Assembly (NCBI RefSeq): GCF_900141705.1
Contig: NZ_FQYM01000002.1
Location: 1 to 64,000, forward strand
Origin: Fibrobacter sp. UWP2
GTDB taxonomy: Bacteria; Fibrobacterota; Fibrobacteria; Fibrobacterales; Fibrobacteraceae
DNA: 64,000 nucleotides
Direction: 5' to 3'
Shown in pieces: positions 44,808 to 53,406 of the stretch. The position numbers were made by a program, and so were the translations under genes. Every line of letters begins with the position of its first letter. Within the stretch, counting starts at the first letter, position 1. The notes beneath the pieces were generated by a model, which was given only the letters and a program-made list of their open reading frames with translations, did not search any database and was not told the DNA's origin.

Positions 44808-46022
44808 ATGCGCGTTAGTTCAATAAAAATCATGGCTTGCTCGCTTTTGCTCACGGCGGGCGTCGCCTTTGCCGATGCGGTGTCGGCCGAAGCGCTTGCC
44901 TCTGGCGGGGCGTTTGTCCGCGACAACCAGTTGGGCGAAATCCGCGACATCCTTCGCGGCGGCCGCGGTGGCTATATCGATTTCGGGTTCAACTTCATCC
45001 CGAGCGTCACGCAGACTCCGTTAAAGACGCAGTTCGGCGAGCACAATGGCTTTGCCTTCCGCAACCACATGGCTGGCTTTGCGGCGGGGGAAGTCAAAAA
45101 AGACAACTTCCTCGGTTTTTTGCTGTGGTTCGAGCGCTCGGGCTGGGACGGCGAGGACTTTGTGCTGCTCCCGCAATACAACGACTTCTCGGCGGTGCGT
45201 TCCGTGACCACTTGGGGCTTTACCTACACGCACCGTACGCTGGACCTCACGGCGGCGGCGGGTATGCAGCACCAGAACGTGGAATACGTTGGCGACATTT
45301 ACCCCGACGAGAACGATTCTTTGCTCTACAGCTGGGCGCACTTGCGTTGGGGCCATGCCAGCGTGCAGGGAAGCTTCCACCGTAGCGACTGGCGCAGCCT
45401 CCGTATTTCGTTGGACTTGGAATCCCGTGCCATTTATGGCGGCCGCAAAGGCGGACCGCTGACCTACTTGCCGAATTTTGACGTGAGCCTCTACAACGGC
45501 GGCGAAAACGGGGATGACTCCGTCCGCGTGAGCTGGGAACAGAACCTGTTTGCCCAGCGGCTTTATGGCGAAGTATCGTTTGACTTCCCGAGCAGGGAAT
45601 TTCACTCGGCGGCGCTCAAGTATTACCCGGATCCCTCCCGCATGATTGGTTTCGAGGCGACTTGCCTTCGCCGTCACGTGCGCAGCGGCTCTGCCGACTT
45701 GCTTTGGGGCGGCGCCGTAGACTTGCTCTTCTTGCGCTTGGCCTACAACTCGTCGTACGAGTACGAACACCTGTTCCATGCCAAGGGAACTGTCATTGCC
45801 GAACTCAAGTTCAGCCTCGCGACCATCGACGGATTCCTGTTTGGCCGCGGTGCCGCGCAAACGGCCCCCATGGAGACTGTGAAACTCGAGAAGAAGAACT
45901 CCAAGGATGATAGTTTGTTTGGCTCGAAGAACGGCGAGAACGTGAGGACCATCGATGCCAAGACCATCGAGGCGAAGGGCGTTCGTCGCGAGTCCTCTGG
46001 CGCGACCGAAGGAGGCAAGTAA
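44808..46022 (+). CDS. Outer-membrane-like exported protein
   Basis: A 404-residue protein with a signal peptide (IKIMACSLLLTAGVAFA). Residues about 50-350 alternate aromatic and polar residues in many short strands (GYIDFGFNFIP, FLGFLLWFERSGWDG, GFTYTHRTLDLTAAAGMQH), in the manner of a membrane barrel, but the last residues are a charged low-complexity tail (KLEKKNSKDDS onward) and not a terminal aromatic strand. No family recognised. Its stop overlaps the next lipoprotein gene (TAATG), so the two are likely partners. Confidence 0.75.
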   Translation: MRVSSIKIMACSLLLTAGVAFADAVSAEALASGGAFVRDNQLGEIRDILRGGRGGYIDFGFNFIPSVTQTPLKTQFGEHNGFAFRNHMAGFAAGEVKKDNFLGFLLWFERSGWDGEDFVLLPQYNDFSAVRSVTTWGFTYTHRTLDLTAAAGMQHQNVEYVGDIYPDENDSLLYSWAHLRWGHASVQGSFHRSDWRSLRISLDLESRAIYGGRKGGPLTYLPNFDVSLYNGGENGDDSVRVSWEQNLFAQRLYGEVSFDFPSREFHSAALKYYPDPSRMIGFEATCLRRHVRSGSADLLWGGAVDLLFLRLAYNSSYEYEHLFHAKGTVIAELKFSLATIDGFLFGRGAAQTAPMETVKLEKKNSKDDSLFGSKNGENVRTIDAKTIEAKGVRRESSGATEGGK

Positions 46023-46399
46023 TGAAGTGCTTTAAAATTTTCTTGATGTCTCTGGTCGTGGCCCTGCTCTCGGGTTGTAGCCACTGGTTTTTGGAATCAA
46101 CCTCCCGTTTGCAAGTCGAAAACGCCACCGAGGACTGTTCCATCACGGCAATTGACGTGGTGAGCGAAGACGGTTCTACGATTGTGCCCTGGGTACGCGA
46201 AACCATCCTCCCCGGCGAGCGCAGCCATGTGGTCGAAGCGGATTGGGTGGGCGACTTTAAACTCCGCATCCAGTATACCAAGTCTACGGACGCTTCTGGC
46301 GACTTGTATACCGACGTGGAGGACTTCGATATTGAAGGTGGAAGCCTCTATTTGATGGTGGAAGGCGACAAGGATTTGCTGACGTACCGGTTCCGTTGA
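46022..46399 (+). CDS. Small lipoprotein of unknown function
   Basis: A 125-residue protein with the signal MKCFKIFLMSLVVALLSGC and a LSGC lipobox. The mature domain is beta-rich and acidic (TAIDVVSEDGSTIVPWVRE, then EDFDIEGGSLYLMVEGDKDL). Translationally coupled to the preceding outer-membrane-like gene by a 1-nt overlap. Confidence 0.78.
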   Translation: MKCFKIFLMSLVVALLSGCSHWFLESTSRLQVENATEDCSITAIDVVSEDGSTIVPWVRETILPGERSHVVEADWVGDFKLRIQYTKSTDASGDLYTDVEDFDIEGGSLYLMVEGDKDLLTYRFR

Positions 46400-46410
46400 T
46401 TTTTTAAAAC

Positions 46411-46418
46411 TATCTTTA
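46411..46418 (+). promoter_or_regulatory. TATCTTTA -7 box of smc
   Basis: It ends 7 nt before the GTG start at 46426. With the transcription start expected a few nt after the box, the mRNA would begin at or next to the start codon. Confidence 0.6.
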
Positions 46419-46425
46419 AACCAAA

Positions 46426-49400
46426 GTGCAGATTACAAAGCTAAAGATATTTGGATTCAAGTCCTTTGCGCAAAGGACCGAAATCAACTTCCCCACGAAG
46501 GGCCTTACCGCCGTGGTGGGACCGAACGGTTGTGGCAAGTCGAACATTACCGATGCCATCCGTTGGGTGCTGGGCGAACAAAAAGCTGCCGCCCTCCGTA
46601 TGGGTAAAATGCAGGACGTGATTTTTAGCGGTACCGAAGAACGTGCCGCTATGAGTCTTGCCGAAGTTTCCATTGTCATCGACAACAGCGATGGCGCCTT
46701 GGCGTCGGAATACTCCGAGGTCATTGTGACCCGCCGTGTACACCGCGACGGCTCGGGCGAGTACCTAATCAACAACCAGGAATGCCGCCTTCGCGACGTG
46801 CATGCCCTGCTTTTTGACTCGGGCCTCGGTTCCAGCACGTATTCGCAGATGAACGCCGACATGATTAAGGCGGTTTTGAGCGACAAGGCCGACGACCGCC
46901 GCATATTGTTTGAAGAAGCCGCCGGCGTGAGCAAGTACCGCCAGCAGCGCAAGGAGGCCGTGCGCCAGCTCGAACGTGTGCAACAGGACATGCTGCGTGT
47001 CGAGGACAACCTCCGCTCGGTGCGTCGCTCGGTTCACATGTTCGAGACCCAGGCTTCCAAGGTCGACGAGTTCAAGCGCCTTAGCGGTCGCCTGCGTGAA
47101 CTGGACCTCTCGGTCAGCCTTGACAAGTACGAAGATTACAAGGAGAGCCTAGATACCCTCGACACGACGAACCGCCGCATGACCCACGAGGTCGAGACTG
47201 CCAAGTCCAAGGGCATGGAGCTCCAGACCAAGATTGAAGAAAAAAAGCTCGCCATTAGCGAAGACGAAAATGCCTACCGCGACCTCGAAAGGGAGGTGCA
47301 GACGGCGACGCTTGCCTTGAACGACTTGAACAACGGCATTATGCGTTTGCGCGACTCCATCACGGCGTTGCAGTCGGCTAACGACAAAGCTCGCGAAGAT
47401 ATTGAACGCAGCCAGGCCAAGGTCCAGGAACTGGAGGGCGAACGCGCCCGTCTCGAAGAAGAAAACCGGGTCTTGGGCGACGATAGCGAAGTGAACGAGA
47501 TGAACGCGCTTTTGGAACGGGAACGCGAGGCGTTGCAGGTGATGCGCGACAAGGTCGACGACCTGCGCACGCAATCCCGCGAACTCTCGAACGCCCGCCT
47601 GGAGGCCGCCAACAAGGTGAACGCCCTGGGTTCCCGCTTTGAACGCATGGACGCCGAGGCCGATATGCTGCGTGCGAACCTGGAGAAGTGGAATTCCGAA
47701 ATGGAATCCCTGCGTGCGCAAAAGGCCGATACGGAATCGGCTGTTGCCGACATCCAGAGCGGCATGGACGAGGCCACCCGCGAACTCGAGAATTTGGAAG
47801 AACAAAAGGCCACACGCGAAGAACGTTTGGAACAAGAAAAGTCCGACCTCGCCGACGTCCAAAAGAGCCTGCAGGATTTGAAGAACGAAGAAGCCCGTTT
47901 GCAGTCTCGCATTGACGTGCTGCAGAGCGTGGCGAACGAAGGGACCGATGCCAGCCGCTGGCTCAAGGAGAACAAGGCGAATCTGGTGGGAGGACTCCTC
48001 TCTGAGCGCATTGAGGCAACTCCGGAATACGCTTCCCATGTGGAAGCCGCCTTGGGTGACCTGCTCGACGCTGTCGTGGTTTCGAGCGAGGGTGCCGTTA
48101 CCGAAATTGTGAATTCCCTCGATGGCGAGAACGTGGGCAAGGCGCTGCTTGCGCTTGTGAACGACGCCGGTTCCCGTTATGCGGGGGCCATCAACCGTCC
48201 GGGCATTGTCGGTTGCCTCGGGCAGTTCGTGACCGCCGAACCCGAGATTGCGGAATTTGTCTCCGGCATCTTGAGTCGTTATTTTGTTGTAAATTCCCTG
48301 GAGACGGCGATTGTGCTTGCCAAGGAGTTCCGCAGCGAAGATTTGTGCTTTGTCGCCCCTAACGCCGTCGTGCGCACCAGCGGGCTCATTAGCAGCGGAG
48401 CCTCGGCCAGCGGGACTCTCAGCCGCAAAAACGAGATTGCCGAGGCGACCAAGCTTTTGGAAGGCGTCGTTGCCGAAATCAGTCAAAAGGAATCGGAACT
48501 GGACCGTCTGCAGAACCTGGTCGACGAAGACTCCCAGATTCTTACGAGCGTTACCGACGATATTCGCGAAAAGAACGATTCATTGCGTGCTGGTGCTGCC
48601 GGAGTCCAAATCCAAAAGAACAACTTGGCAGGTATCGATGCCCGCCTGCAGCGTTTGCAAGCAGATGCCGATGCGGCTCAGCAGCGTATTGCCGAAGCCC
48701 AGAATACAATGGACGGCGATGCCGAACTCTCGGAGGCGAAGGCCGCCATGGAGCGTGCCGAAGACAGTTACACCCGCGTGAACGACGAACTTTCTGAGCA
48801 AGAGACGATGCTTCGCGAAAAGGACGAGGATGTTCGTGAACTGGAACGCAGTGCCCAGAACAAAACGGCGAAACTCGCCCAGAACACCGAGCGCCTGCGC
48901 AACATTGCCGACCAGATAGAATTTTTGGACAATACGGTCCGCGCCCGTCAGGGTGAAATCGAGAACAATTCCGCCTCGATGGAAAAATCCGAGGGCGACA
49001 TCAGGGAGGTCGCCAACAAGGTCGAGGAACAGGACCGCGCCCTCCGTGAACTGGAGGAGCGTCGTGATGTTGCACGTGAACGCTACGAAGTCGTGAGCGG
49101 CGATTTGAACGCCTGGCGCGACGAACTGGACCGTATTCGTGACGACATGATTGAGAAGATGAAGGAATTGAACGAGGTGGGCCGCCGTCAGGAGGCTCTC
49201 CAGAGCAATCTCGATCGTTTGAACGAACGCATTACCAACGAGTATTCCGTGGACCTCGGCAATCCCGAAGGCGTGGAACGTGTGGAATACAGCCAGCCCG
49301 AGGCCGACCGCGAACTTCGCGATCTCCGTGGCAAGATCAAGGAACTCGGTCCCATCAATCTCGATGTGATGGACAACTACGAAAGCGAGAAAAAGCGCTT

Positions 49401-49980
49401 GGAAGAAGTCGAAAAGCAGTTTGACGACCTGGATTTGGCACGTGCCTCGCTCGACCGCACCATCACCAAGCTCGACGACATTGCCCGTTCCCGTTACTTG
49501 GAGACCTTTGAACGCATCCAAAAGAACTTCCAGTTTGTGTTCAGCAAGCTGTTCCTGAACGGCGAAACCAAGATGAATCTTGTGGAAAAAGTCGACGAGA
49601 ACGGGAAGCCCGTGGATGTCTTGGATGCTGATATCGAAATCAACGTGCGCCCGACCGGCAAGAAGATGCGTGGCATCAAGGCGCTCAGTGGCGGTGAACA
49701 CGCACTTACCGCGACGGCCTTGCTCTTTGCCATCTACATGGAAAAGCCCTCGCCGTACTGCGTGCTGGACGAAGTCGATGGCCCGCTCGATGACGCCAAC
49801 GTGGGCCGCTTCATGGCGCTGCTCCGCGAATTCAGCAAGCAGACCTTGTTCATCGTGGTGACGCATAACAAGCGTACCATGGCCGAGGCCGACATGCTCT
49901 ACGGCGTGACGCAGGAAATCAAGGGTATTTCCCGCATCGCGAGCGTGCAGCTTGCCGACGCGACCAAATTTGCGATATAA
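46426..49980 (+). CDS. smc: Chromosome segregation protein SMC
   Basis: A 1184-residue condensin ATPase. The N-terminal head has FGFKSFAQRTEINFP and the Walker A loop GPNGCGKSNITDAIRW near residue 33. Long coiled coils flank a hinge at residues about 510-660 (GLLSERIEATPEYASHVEAA onward). The C-terminal head has the signature LSGGEHALTATALLFAIYM and Walker B PYCVLDEVDGPLDDANVGR. The GTG at 46426 is the family start; no Shine-Dalgarno sequence precedes it. The partner scpB is at 15177. A structured repeat begins at the very next base after the stop. Confidence 0.97.
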   Translation: MQITKLKIFGFKSFAQRTEINFPTKGLTAVVGPNGCGKSNITDAIRWVLGEQKAAALRMGKMQDVIFSGTEERAAMSLAEVSIVIDNSDGALASEYSEVIVTRRVHRDGSGEYLINNQECRLRDVHALLFDSGLGSSTYSQMNADMIKAVLSDKADDRRILFEEAAGVSKYRQQRKEAVRQLERVQQDMLRVEDNLRSVRRSVHMFETQASKVDEFKRLSGRLRELDLSVSLDKYEDYKESLDTLDTTNRRMTHEVETAKSKGMELQTKIEEKKLAISEDENAYRDLEREVQTATLALNDLNNGIMRLRDSITALQSANDKAREDIERSQAKVQELEGERARLEEENRVLGDDSEVNEMNALLEREREALQVMRDKVDDLRTQSRELSNARLEAANKVNALGSRFERMDAEADMLRANLEKWNSEMESLRAQKADTESAVADIQSGMDEATRELENLEEQKATREERLEQEKSDLADVQKSLQDLKNEEARLQSRIDVLQSVANEGTDASRWLKENKANLVGGLLSERIEATPEYASHVEAALGDLLDAVVVSSEGAVTEIVNSLDGENVGKALLALVNDAGSRYAGAINRPGIVGCLGQFVTAEPEIAEFVSGILSRYFVVNSLETAIVLAKEFRSEDLCFVAPNAVVRTSGLISSGASASGTLSRKNEIAEATKLLEGVVAEISQKESELDRLQNLVDEDSQILTSVTDDIREKNDSLRAGAAGVQIQKNNLAGIDARLQRLQADADAAQQRIAEAQNTMDGDAELSEAKAAMERAEDSYTRVNDELSEQETMLREKDEDVRELERSAQNKTAKLAQNTERLRNIADQIEFLDNTVRARQGEIENNSASMEKSEGDIREVANKVEEQDRALRELEERRDVARERYEVVSGDLNAWRDELDRIRDDMIEKMKELNEVGRRQEALQSNLDRLNERITNEYSVDLGNPEGVERVEYSQPEADRELRDLRGKIKELGPINLDVMDNYESEKKRLEEVEKQFDDLDLARASLDRTITKLDDIARSRYLETFERIQKNFQFVFSKLFLNGETKMNLVEKVDENGKPVDVLDADIEINVRPTGKKMRGIKALSGGEHALTATALLFAIYMEKPSPYCVLDEVDGPLDDANVGRFMALLREFSKQTLFIVVTHNKRTMAEADMLYGVTQEIKGISRIASVQLADATKFAI

Positions 49981-50071
49981 GACCGCTCGGACTAGAATAT
50001 GGCTGTCAGGTTCAGGGCTGGTCCTCGCTCTCGCATACACGCCTCGTTGATACGAGGCGCTTTATGCTCAC
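49981..50071 (+). repeat. Structured covarying repeat, copy 2
   Basis: Starts directly after the smc stop codon. Stem 1: GGAC/GTCC. Stem 2: GCATA (50033-50037) with TATGC (50063-50067), enclosing CGCCTCGT (50040-50047) and ACGAGGCG (50052-50059). The outer stem differs from GCAAC/GTTGC at two paired positions and still pairs. Confidence 0.88.
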
Positions 50072-50075
50072 GGAA

Positions 50076-50244
50076 GACCGCTCGGACTAGAATGGCTGTC
50101 AGGTTCAGGGCTGGTCCTCGCTCTCGCAACCACGCCTCATTAAATAAACCTAAGCCGAATACAGCAGAAACAAATGTATTTGTTTCTATTGTTGAGGCGC
50201 CAGTTTATGCGATGCAATCGCAATATGAGGCGCTTGTTGCTCAC
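50076..50244 (+). repeat. Structured covarying repeat, copy 3, with loop insertion
   Basis: Tandem with copy 2 (GGAA spacer). The 5' part is nearly identical to copy 2. Stem 2 arms GCAAC (50126-50130) with GTTGC (50236-50240) and CGCCTCAT (50133-50140) with ATGAGGCG (50225-50232) are intact, but the usual 4-nt loop is replaced by 84 nt that includes a further inverted repeat (AGAAACAAAT/ATTTGTTTCT) and a GCGAT/ATCGC hairpin. Confidence 0.8.
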
Positions 50245-50265
50245 GGAATACCGCTAGATTCCATT

Positions 50266-51171
50266 ATGGAAAAAAGAATTAGTTTATTACTTTGTAATTT
50301 CAAAACGTTAAAGGGTTTCCTCTTTGCGGCCCTTTCCGCCATCTGTTACGGCACGAACCCGCTCGGTGCCTTGAACCTGTATGCGCAGGGCTATTCTCCC
50401 GAGAGCGTCCTCTTTTACCGATTCTTTACGGCGGCGCTCCTCCTTTTTGTTGTTGTCATTGCGAAGGGCTCGCACTTTAAAATTTCACTCCGCGAATTCG
50501 GCGCGCTTGTCGCGTTCGGGTTCCTCTTTGCGGTGAGCTCGCTTACGTATTACGCATCCTTTAAGTACATGGATGCGGGGCTTGCTTCAACGCTCCTGTT
50601 CCTGTACCCGCTCGAAGTCTCGGTGCTTATGGCGATTTTCTTCAAGGAGAAAATCAAGGCGTGGACAATTGTTTCTATTGCTATCTCGATGGCGGGCGTG
50701 GCGCTTTTGTACCGCGGTGGCAATGGAGTGCCGCTCAGCACGGCAGGCCTTGCGCTCGTATTCGCTTCTTCGATTTCATATGCGATTTACATGGTGATGG
50801 CAAACCGCGTGAACCTCCAGATGGGCGCGGTGAAAATGACGTTCTACGCCATCTGTTTTTGCCTCGTGTTCCTGCTGCTCTATTCGGTGACTCTCGGCTC
50901 GGGGCTCCCGCCGCTCTTTACGCAGGCGAGTTCTTGGGGCTGGGGCTTTATGCTGGGCCTCGTGCCGACGGTGCTTTCGCTCATATTCATGGTGAAAGCC
51001 GTGAAAATTATCGGGTCGACGCCCACGGCAATTCTCGGTGCGCTCGAACCCGTGACGGCCGTGGCGATAGGCGTGCTCGTGTTCGGCGAAATCCTTACGG
51101 GAAGGCTTGTCGCGGGCATCGTCCTGATTCTCGGTTCTACCGTGCTTATCGCCATAAAAAAGGGAAAGTAA
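50266..51171 (+). CDS. EamA-family (DMT superfamily) transporter
   Basis: A 301-residue inner-membrane protein with about ten helices in two EamA halves (LKGFLFAALSAICYGTNPLG and AGLALVFASSISYAIYMVMA are the start regions). DMT transporters usually export metabolites or amino acids; the substrate here is unknown. The open frame extends about 90 codons further upstream, but that part only translates the repeats at 49981-50244; ATG 50266 is the sensible start. Late segment TPTAILGALEPVTAVAIGV is typical. Confidence 0.9.
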   Translation: MEKRISLLLCNFKTLKGFLFAALSAICYGTNPLGALNLYAQGYSPESVLFYRFFTAALLLFVVVIAKGSHFKISLREFGALVAFGFLFAVSSLTYYASFKYMDAGLASTLLFLYPLEVSVLMAIFFKEKIKAWTIVSIAISMAGVALLYRGGNGVPLSTAGLALVFASSISYAIYMVMANRVNLQMGAVKMTFYAICFCLVFLLLYSVTLGSGLPPLFTQASSWGWGFMLGLVPTVLSLIFMVKAVKIIGSTPTAILGALEPVTAVAIGVLVFGEILTGRLVAGIVLILGSTVLIAIKKGK

Positions 51172-51175
51172 TTAC

Positions 51176-51182
51176 TATATTC
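51176..51182 (+). promoter_or_regulatory. TATATTC -7 box before the gene at 51188
   Basis: It ends 5 nt before the ATG, just after the EamA stop codon. Confidence 0.4.
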
Positions 51183-51187
51183 CCAAT

Positions 51188-51454
51188 ATGCAAGCAACCT
51201 GCTCCAGATGTAATAAGCCCTTCAACGACAAGGTGGGAATGTCCCCCTTGCAGAGTAACCTCGCTATCCGCGTCCGTAACAGGGTAGGGAACATTTGCCC
51301 CGAGTGCCGTGCCGAGACCTGCAAGACGCGCCGCGGCTGGTGGAAAATGTTCTTCTACGACCTGAAAATCGGCTTTTTGTGCATGCTCCTGCTTTTGCCC
51401 GTTTTCCTCGTTTTTGCGGGATTGACGGTTGCTTTGGCCGTTTTCGTGCTTTAG
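51188..51454 (+). CDS. Small zinc-ribbon membrane protein
   Basis: An 88-residue protein. Residues 1-45 hold two CxxC knuckles (MQATCSRCNKPF and GNICPECRAETC) as in zinc ribbons. A basic stretch is followed by one hydrophobic helix (residues about 62-85). Function unknown; perhaps a membrane-anchored regulator. Confidence 0.65.
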   Translation: MQATCSRCNKPFNDKVGMSPLQSNLAIRVRNRVGNICPECRAETCKTRRGWWKMFFYDLKIGFLCMLLLLPVFLVFAGLTVALAVFVL

Positions 51455-51540
51455 CGGAGTTGAAAAAGTCTTAAAAAGAGTGTATTTTCTTATTCAGGAC
51501 TGCGGCCGTGTTGGCTGGCGTCATTTTGGGGACGTTTGGA

Positions 51541-53217
51541 ATGAAAATCCTATCGAAAATATCCTTGCTTGCGGTTGGATTCGCGGTATGCGCGTCTGCC
51601 GCGGTTGACCAGTGCAAGCCCATCGGCTGGGCGACCCGTTCGGGCCGTACGTCGACCGCTTTCGAGGTGACGGGCGGCGGTAACATGGCCCCTATCACCG
51701 TGACTACCTTGGCAGACCTTCAAAAGTACGCCAAGGATTCTTCCCCGCGGGTTATCTACATCGACGGCACGCTGGGTAGCGGCTGGAACGGAAAATCCGG
51801 CGACCGCGTGGATATCACCGGTAGCAACAAGACCATCATTGGCCTAAGGCCGGGTACGGAACTCAAGGCCGTGGTCTACATCAAGAATGCGTCCAACATC
51901 ATTCTCAGGAACATCGTCATCAAGGGCCCGGGCTCTAACGCCGATCAGGCGTGGGACAATTTCAACATCGAGAACGCGAAGAACATCTGGGTGGACCACT
52001 GCGAATTCTGGGACGGTCAGGACGGTAACGCCGACGTGGTGAAGGGTGCAGACAATGTAACGTTTACTTGGTGCAAGTTCGGCTATACCCGCAAGAGCAG
52101 CCACAATCTTTCGAACCTGATTGCGAGTTCCGACGACGAACCCGCGAGCGTCGGTAAACTCAACATCACCTTCATGTTCAACTGGTGGGTGGCCGCCAAC
52201 CAGCGCAAGCCCCGCTGCCGCTACGGCAACGTCCACGTGATCAACAACCTCTACACCGGCAACTCCTCCATCACCGCGGGTACAGCGGTCCTCGGCGTCT
52301 CCGCCGGCGTCCAGTGCCACGTGCGCACCGAGAAGAACGTGTTTATTGACGAAAACGACCCGATTTACAACGGCAACAATACTGACGGCAGCGGCGGCAA
52401 CGAAGTCATCGACAATATCTTTACCCGCTGCTCGGGTAATACCAAGGGGCAGGGGACGTCCTTCACTCCGCCCTACGACTATTCCTTCGCCCTTCCCGCG
52501 AACCAGGTGGAGGCTGCTGTTCGCGCGGGTGCCGGTGCGAACCTCAATAGCCCCACGGAATGCGACGCGAACTACGTGGAACCTCCGCCCCCGACTCCGG
52601 ACAAGCAGTATCAGGCCGACAAGGGTACGGCGACGAACAGCTTTATCGAGACTACGAATGCGGGTTACCATGGCGATGCCTACGTGAACTTTGACAAGGG
52701 CGGAAGCGTTATTGTGCCCGTGAAGGTCGACGTGGCGGGCGAATACAAGTTCGAAATCGATTTCGCGAACGGTTCTAGCGAGGACCGCAGCCTGGTGATT
52801 TCTTCTGCTATCGACACGGCGACGAGCGTATTCGAGAAGACGGGCGCCTGGAGCACCTGGAAAACGCAGGAAGTCTCGCTCATGCTTACGGCGGGCGAGA
52901 ACAGCGTGAAATTCGCGACGCTCGACGGCAGTGACGGCCCGAACATCGACCAGTTCGACGTGACTCTCGTGAAGGAGATTGCACCGGCGTCTTCCAGCTC
53001 CGTCACCGAAACATCCAGCTCGGGAACTACTTCGATACGCTGGTCCGCAGTCGAGCGCCGTGCGCACATGGCGGCGTCCGTGGCATGGAACGTTTTTGAC
53101 GTAAACGGGGTCATGGTGGCCAAGGGCTTTGGCTCCGAAGTCGACCTCGCCGGCATGCGCCCGGGCTCCTACGTAGTGAAGGCTGCGGGAAGGCTCCACA
53201 AGGTTACGGTGAAGTAA
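51541..53217 (+). CDS. Secreted PL1 pectate lyase with CBM35 and C-terminal sorting-like domain
   Basis: A 558-residue exported enzyme cleaving polygalacturonate by beta-elimination. The signal peptide MKILSKISLLAVGFAVCASA sets the start (an in-frame codon 33 nt upstream is not used). The PL1 parallel beta-helix covers about 25-340: IWVDHCEFWDG with its Ca2+ acids, and the catalytic arginine in ANQRKPRCRYGNVHVINNL. Residues about 354-475 are a CBM35/CBM6-like jelly roll. After a Ser/Thr linker (about 480-498) residues 500-558 repeat the xylanase tail (WNVFDVNGVMVAKGF, GSYVVKAAGRLHKVTVK). Followed by a strong terminator. Confidence 0.94.
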   Translation: MKILSKISLLAVGFAVCASAAVDQCKPIGWATRSGRTSTAFEVTGGGNMAPITVTTLADLQKYAKDSSPRVIYIDGTLGSGWNGKSGDRVDITGSNKTIIGLRPGTELKAVVYIKNASNIILRNIVIKGPGSNADQAWDNFNIENAKNIWVDHCEFWDGQDGNADVVKGADNVTFTWCKFGYTRKSSHNLSNLIASSDDEPASVGKLNITFMFNWWVAANQRKPRCRYGNVHVINNLYTGNSSITAGTAVLGVSAGVQCHVRTEKNVFIDENDPIYNGNNTDGSGGNEVIDNIFTRCSGNTKGQGTSFTPPYDYSFALPANQVEAAVRAGAGANLNSPTECDANYVEPPPPTPDKQYQADKGTATNSFIETTNAGYHGDAYVNFDKGGSVIVPVKVDVAGEYKFEIDFANGSSEDRSLVISSAIDTATSVFEKTGAWSTWKTQEVSLMLTAGENSVKFATLDGSDGPNIDQFDVTLVKEIAPASSSSVTETSSSGTTSIRWSAVERRAHMAASVAWNVFDVNGVMVAKGFGSEVDLAGMRPGSYVVKAAGRLHKVTVK

Positions 53218-53241
53218 CCGCGGCATCGCATTTTCAAGTAA

Positions 53242-53271
53242 AAAAATCCCCCGAAGGTTCGGGGGATTTTT
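53242..53271. terminator. Terminator after the pectate lyase gene
   Basis: The stem AAAAATCCCCCGAA (53242-53255) with TTCGGGGGATTTTT (53258-53271). It is A- and T-flanked on both sides and could also serve metK on the other strand. Confidence 0.88.
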
Positions 53272-53289
53272 GCAATCTTTTGCCGAAGC

Positions 53290-53406
53290 GACGAACGAGC
53301 GGTCGCTTCTGTGAGCAACAAAGCCCCTAGTATTAACTAGGGGCGGTTGCGAGAGCGAGTGAGGAACCGGAGGTTTCGCACCCGAGACGACGAACGAGCG
53401 GTCGCT
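53290..53406 (-). repeat. Structured covarying repeat, copy 6, flanked by direct repeats
   Basis: Stem 2: GCAAC (53315-53319) with GTTGC (53346-53350), enclosing GCCCCTAGT (53323-53331) and ACTAGGGGC (53336-53344). The other half is divergent. The 18-bp sequence GACGAACGAGCGGTCGCT occurs at 53290-53307 and 53389-53406. In sense direction the element begins 1 nt after the metK stop codon. Confidence 0.82.

Noticed and set aside
49999-50265. N-terminal extension of the EamA transporter containing two copies of a MAVRFRAGPRSR peptide
   Set aside because: The peptide repeat is only the translation of the two tandem structured repeats. The transporter family begins near ATG 50266.
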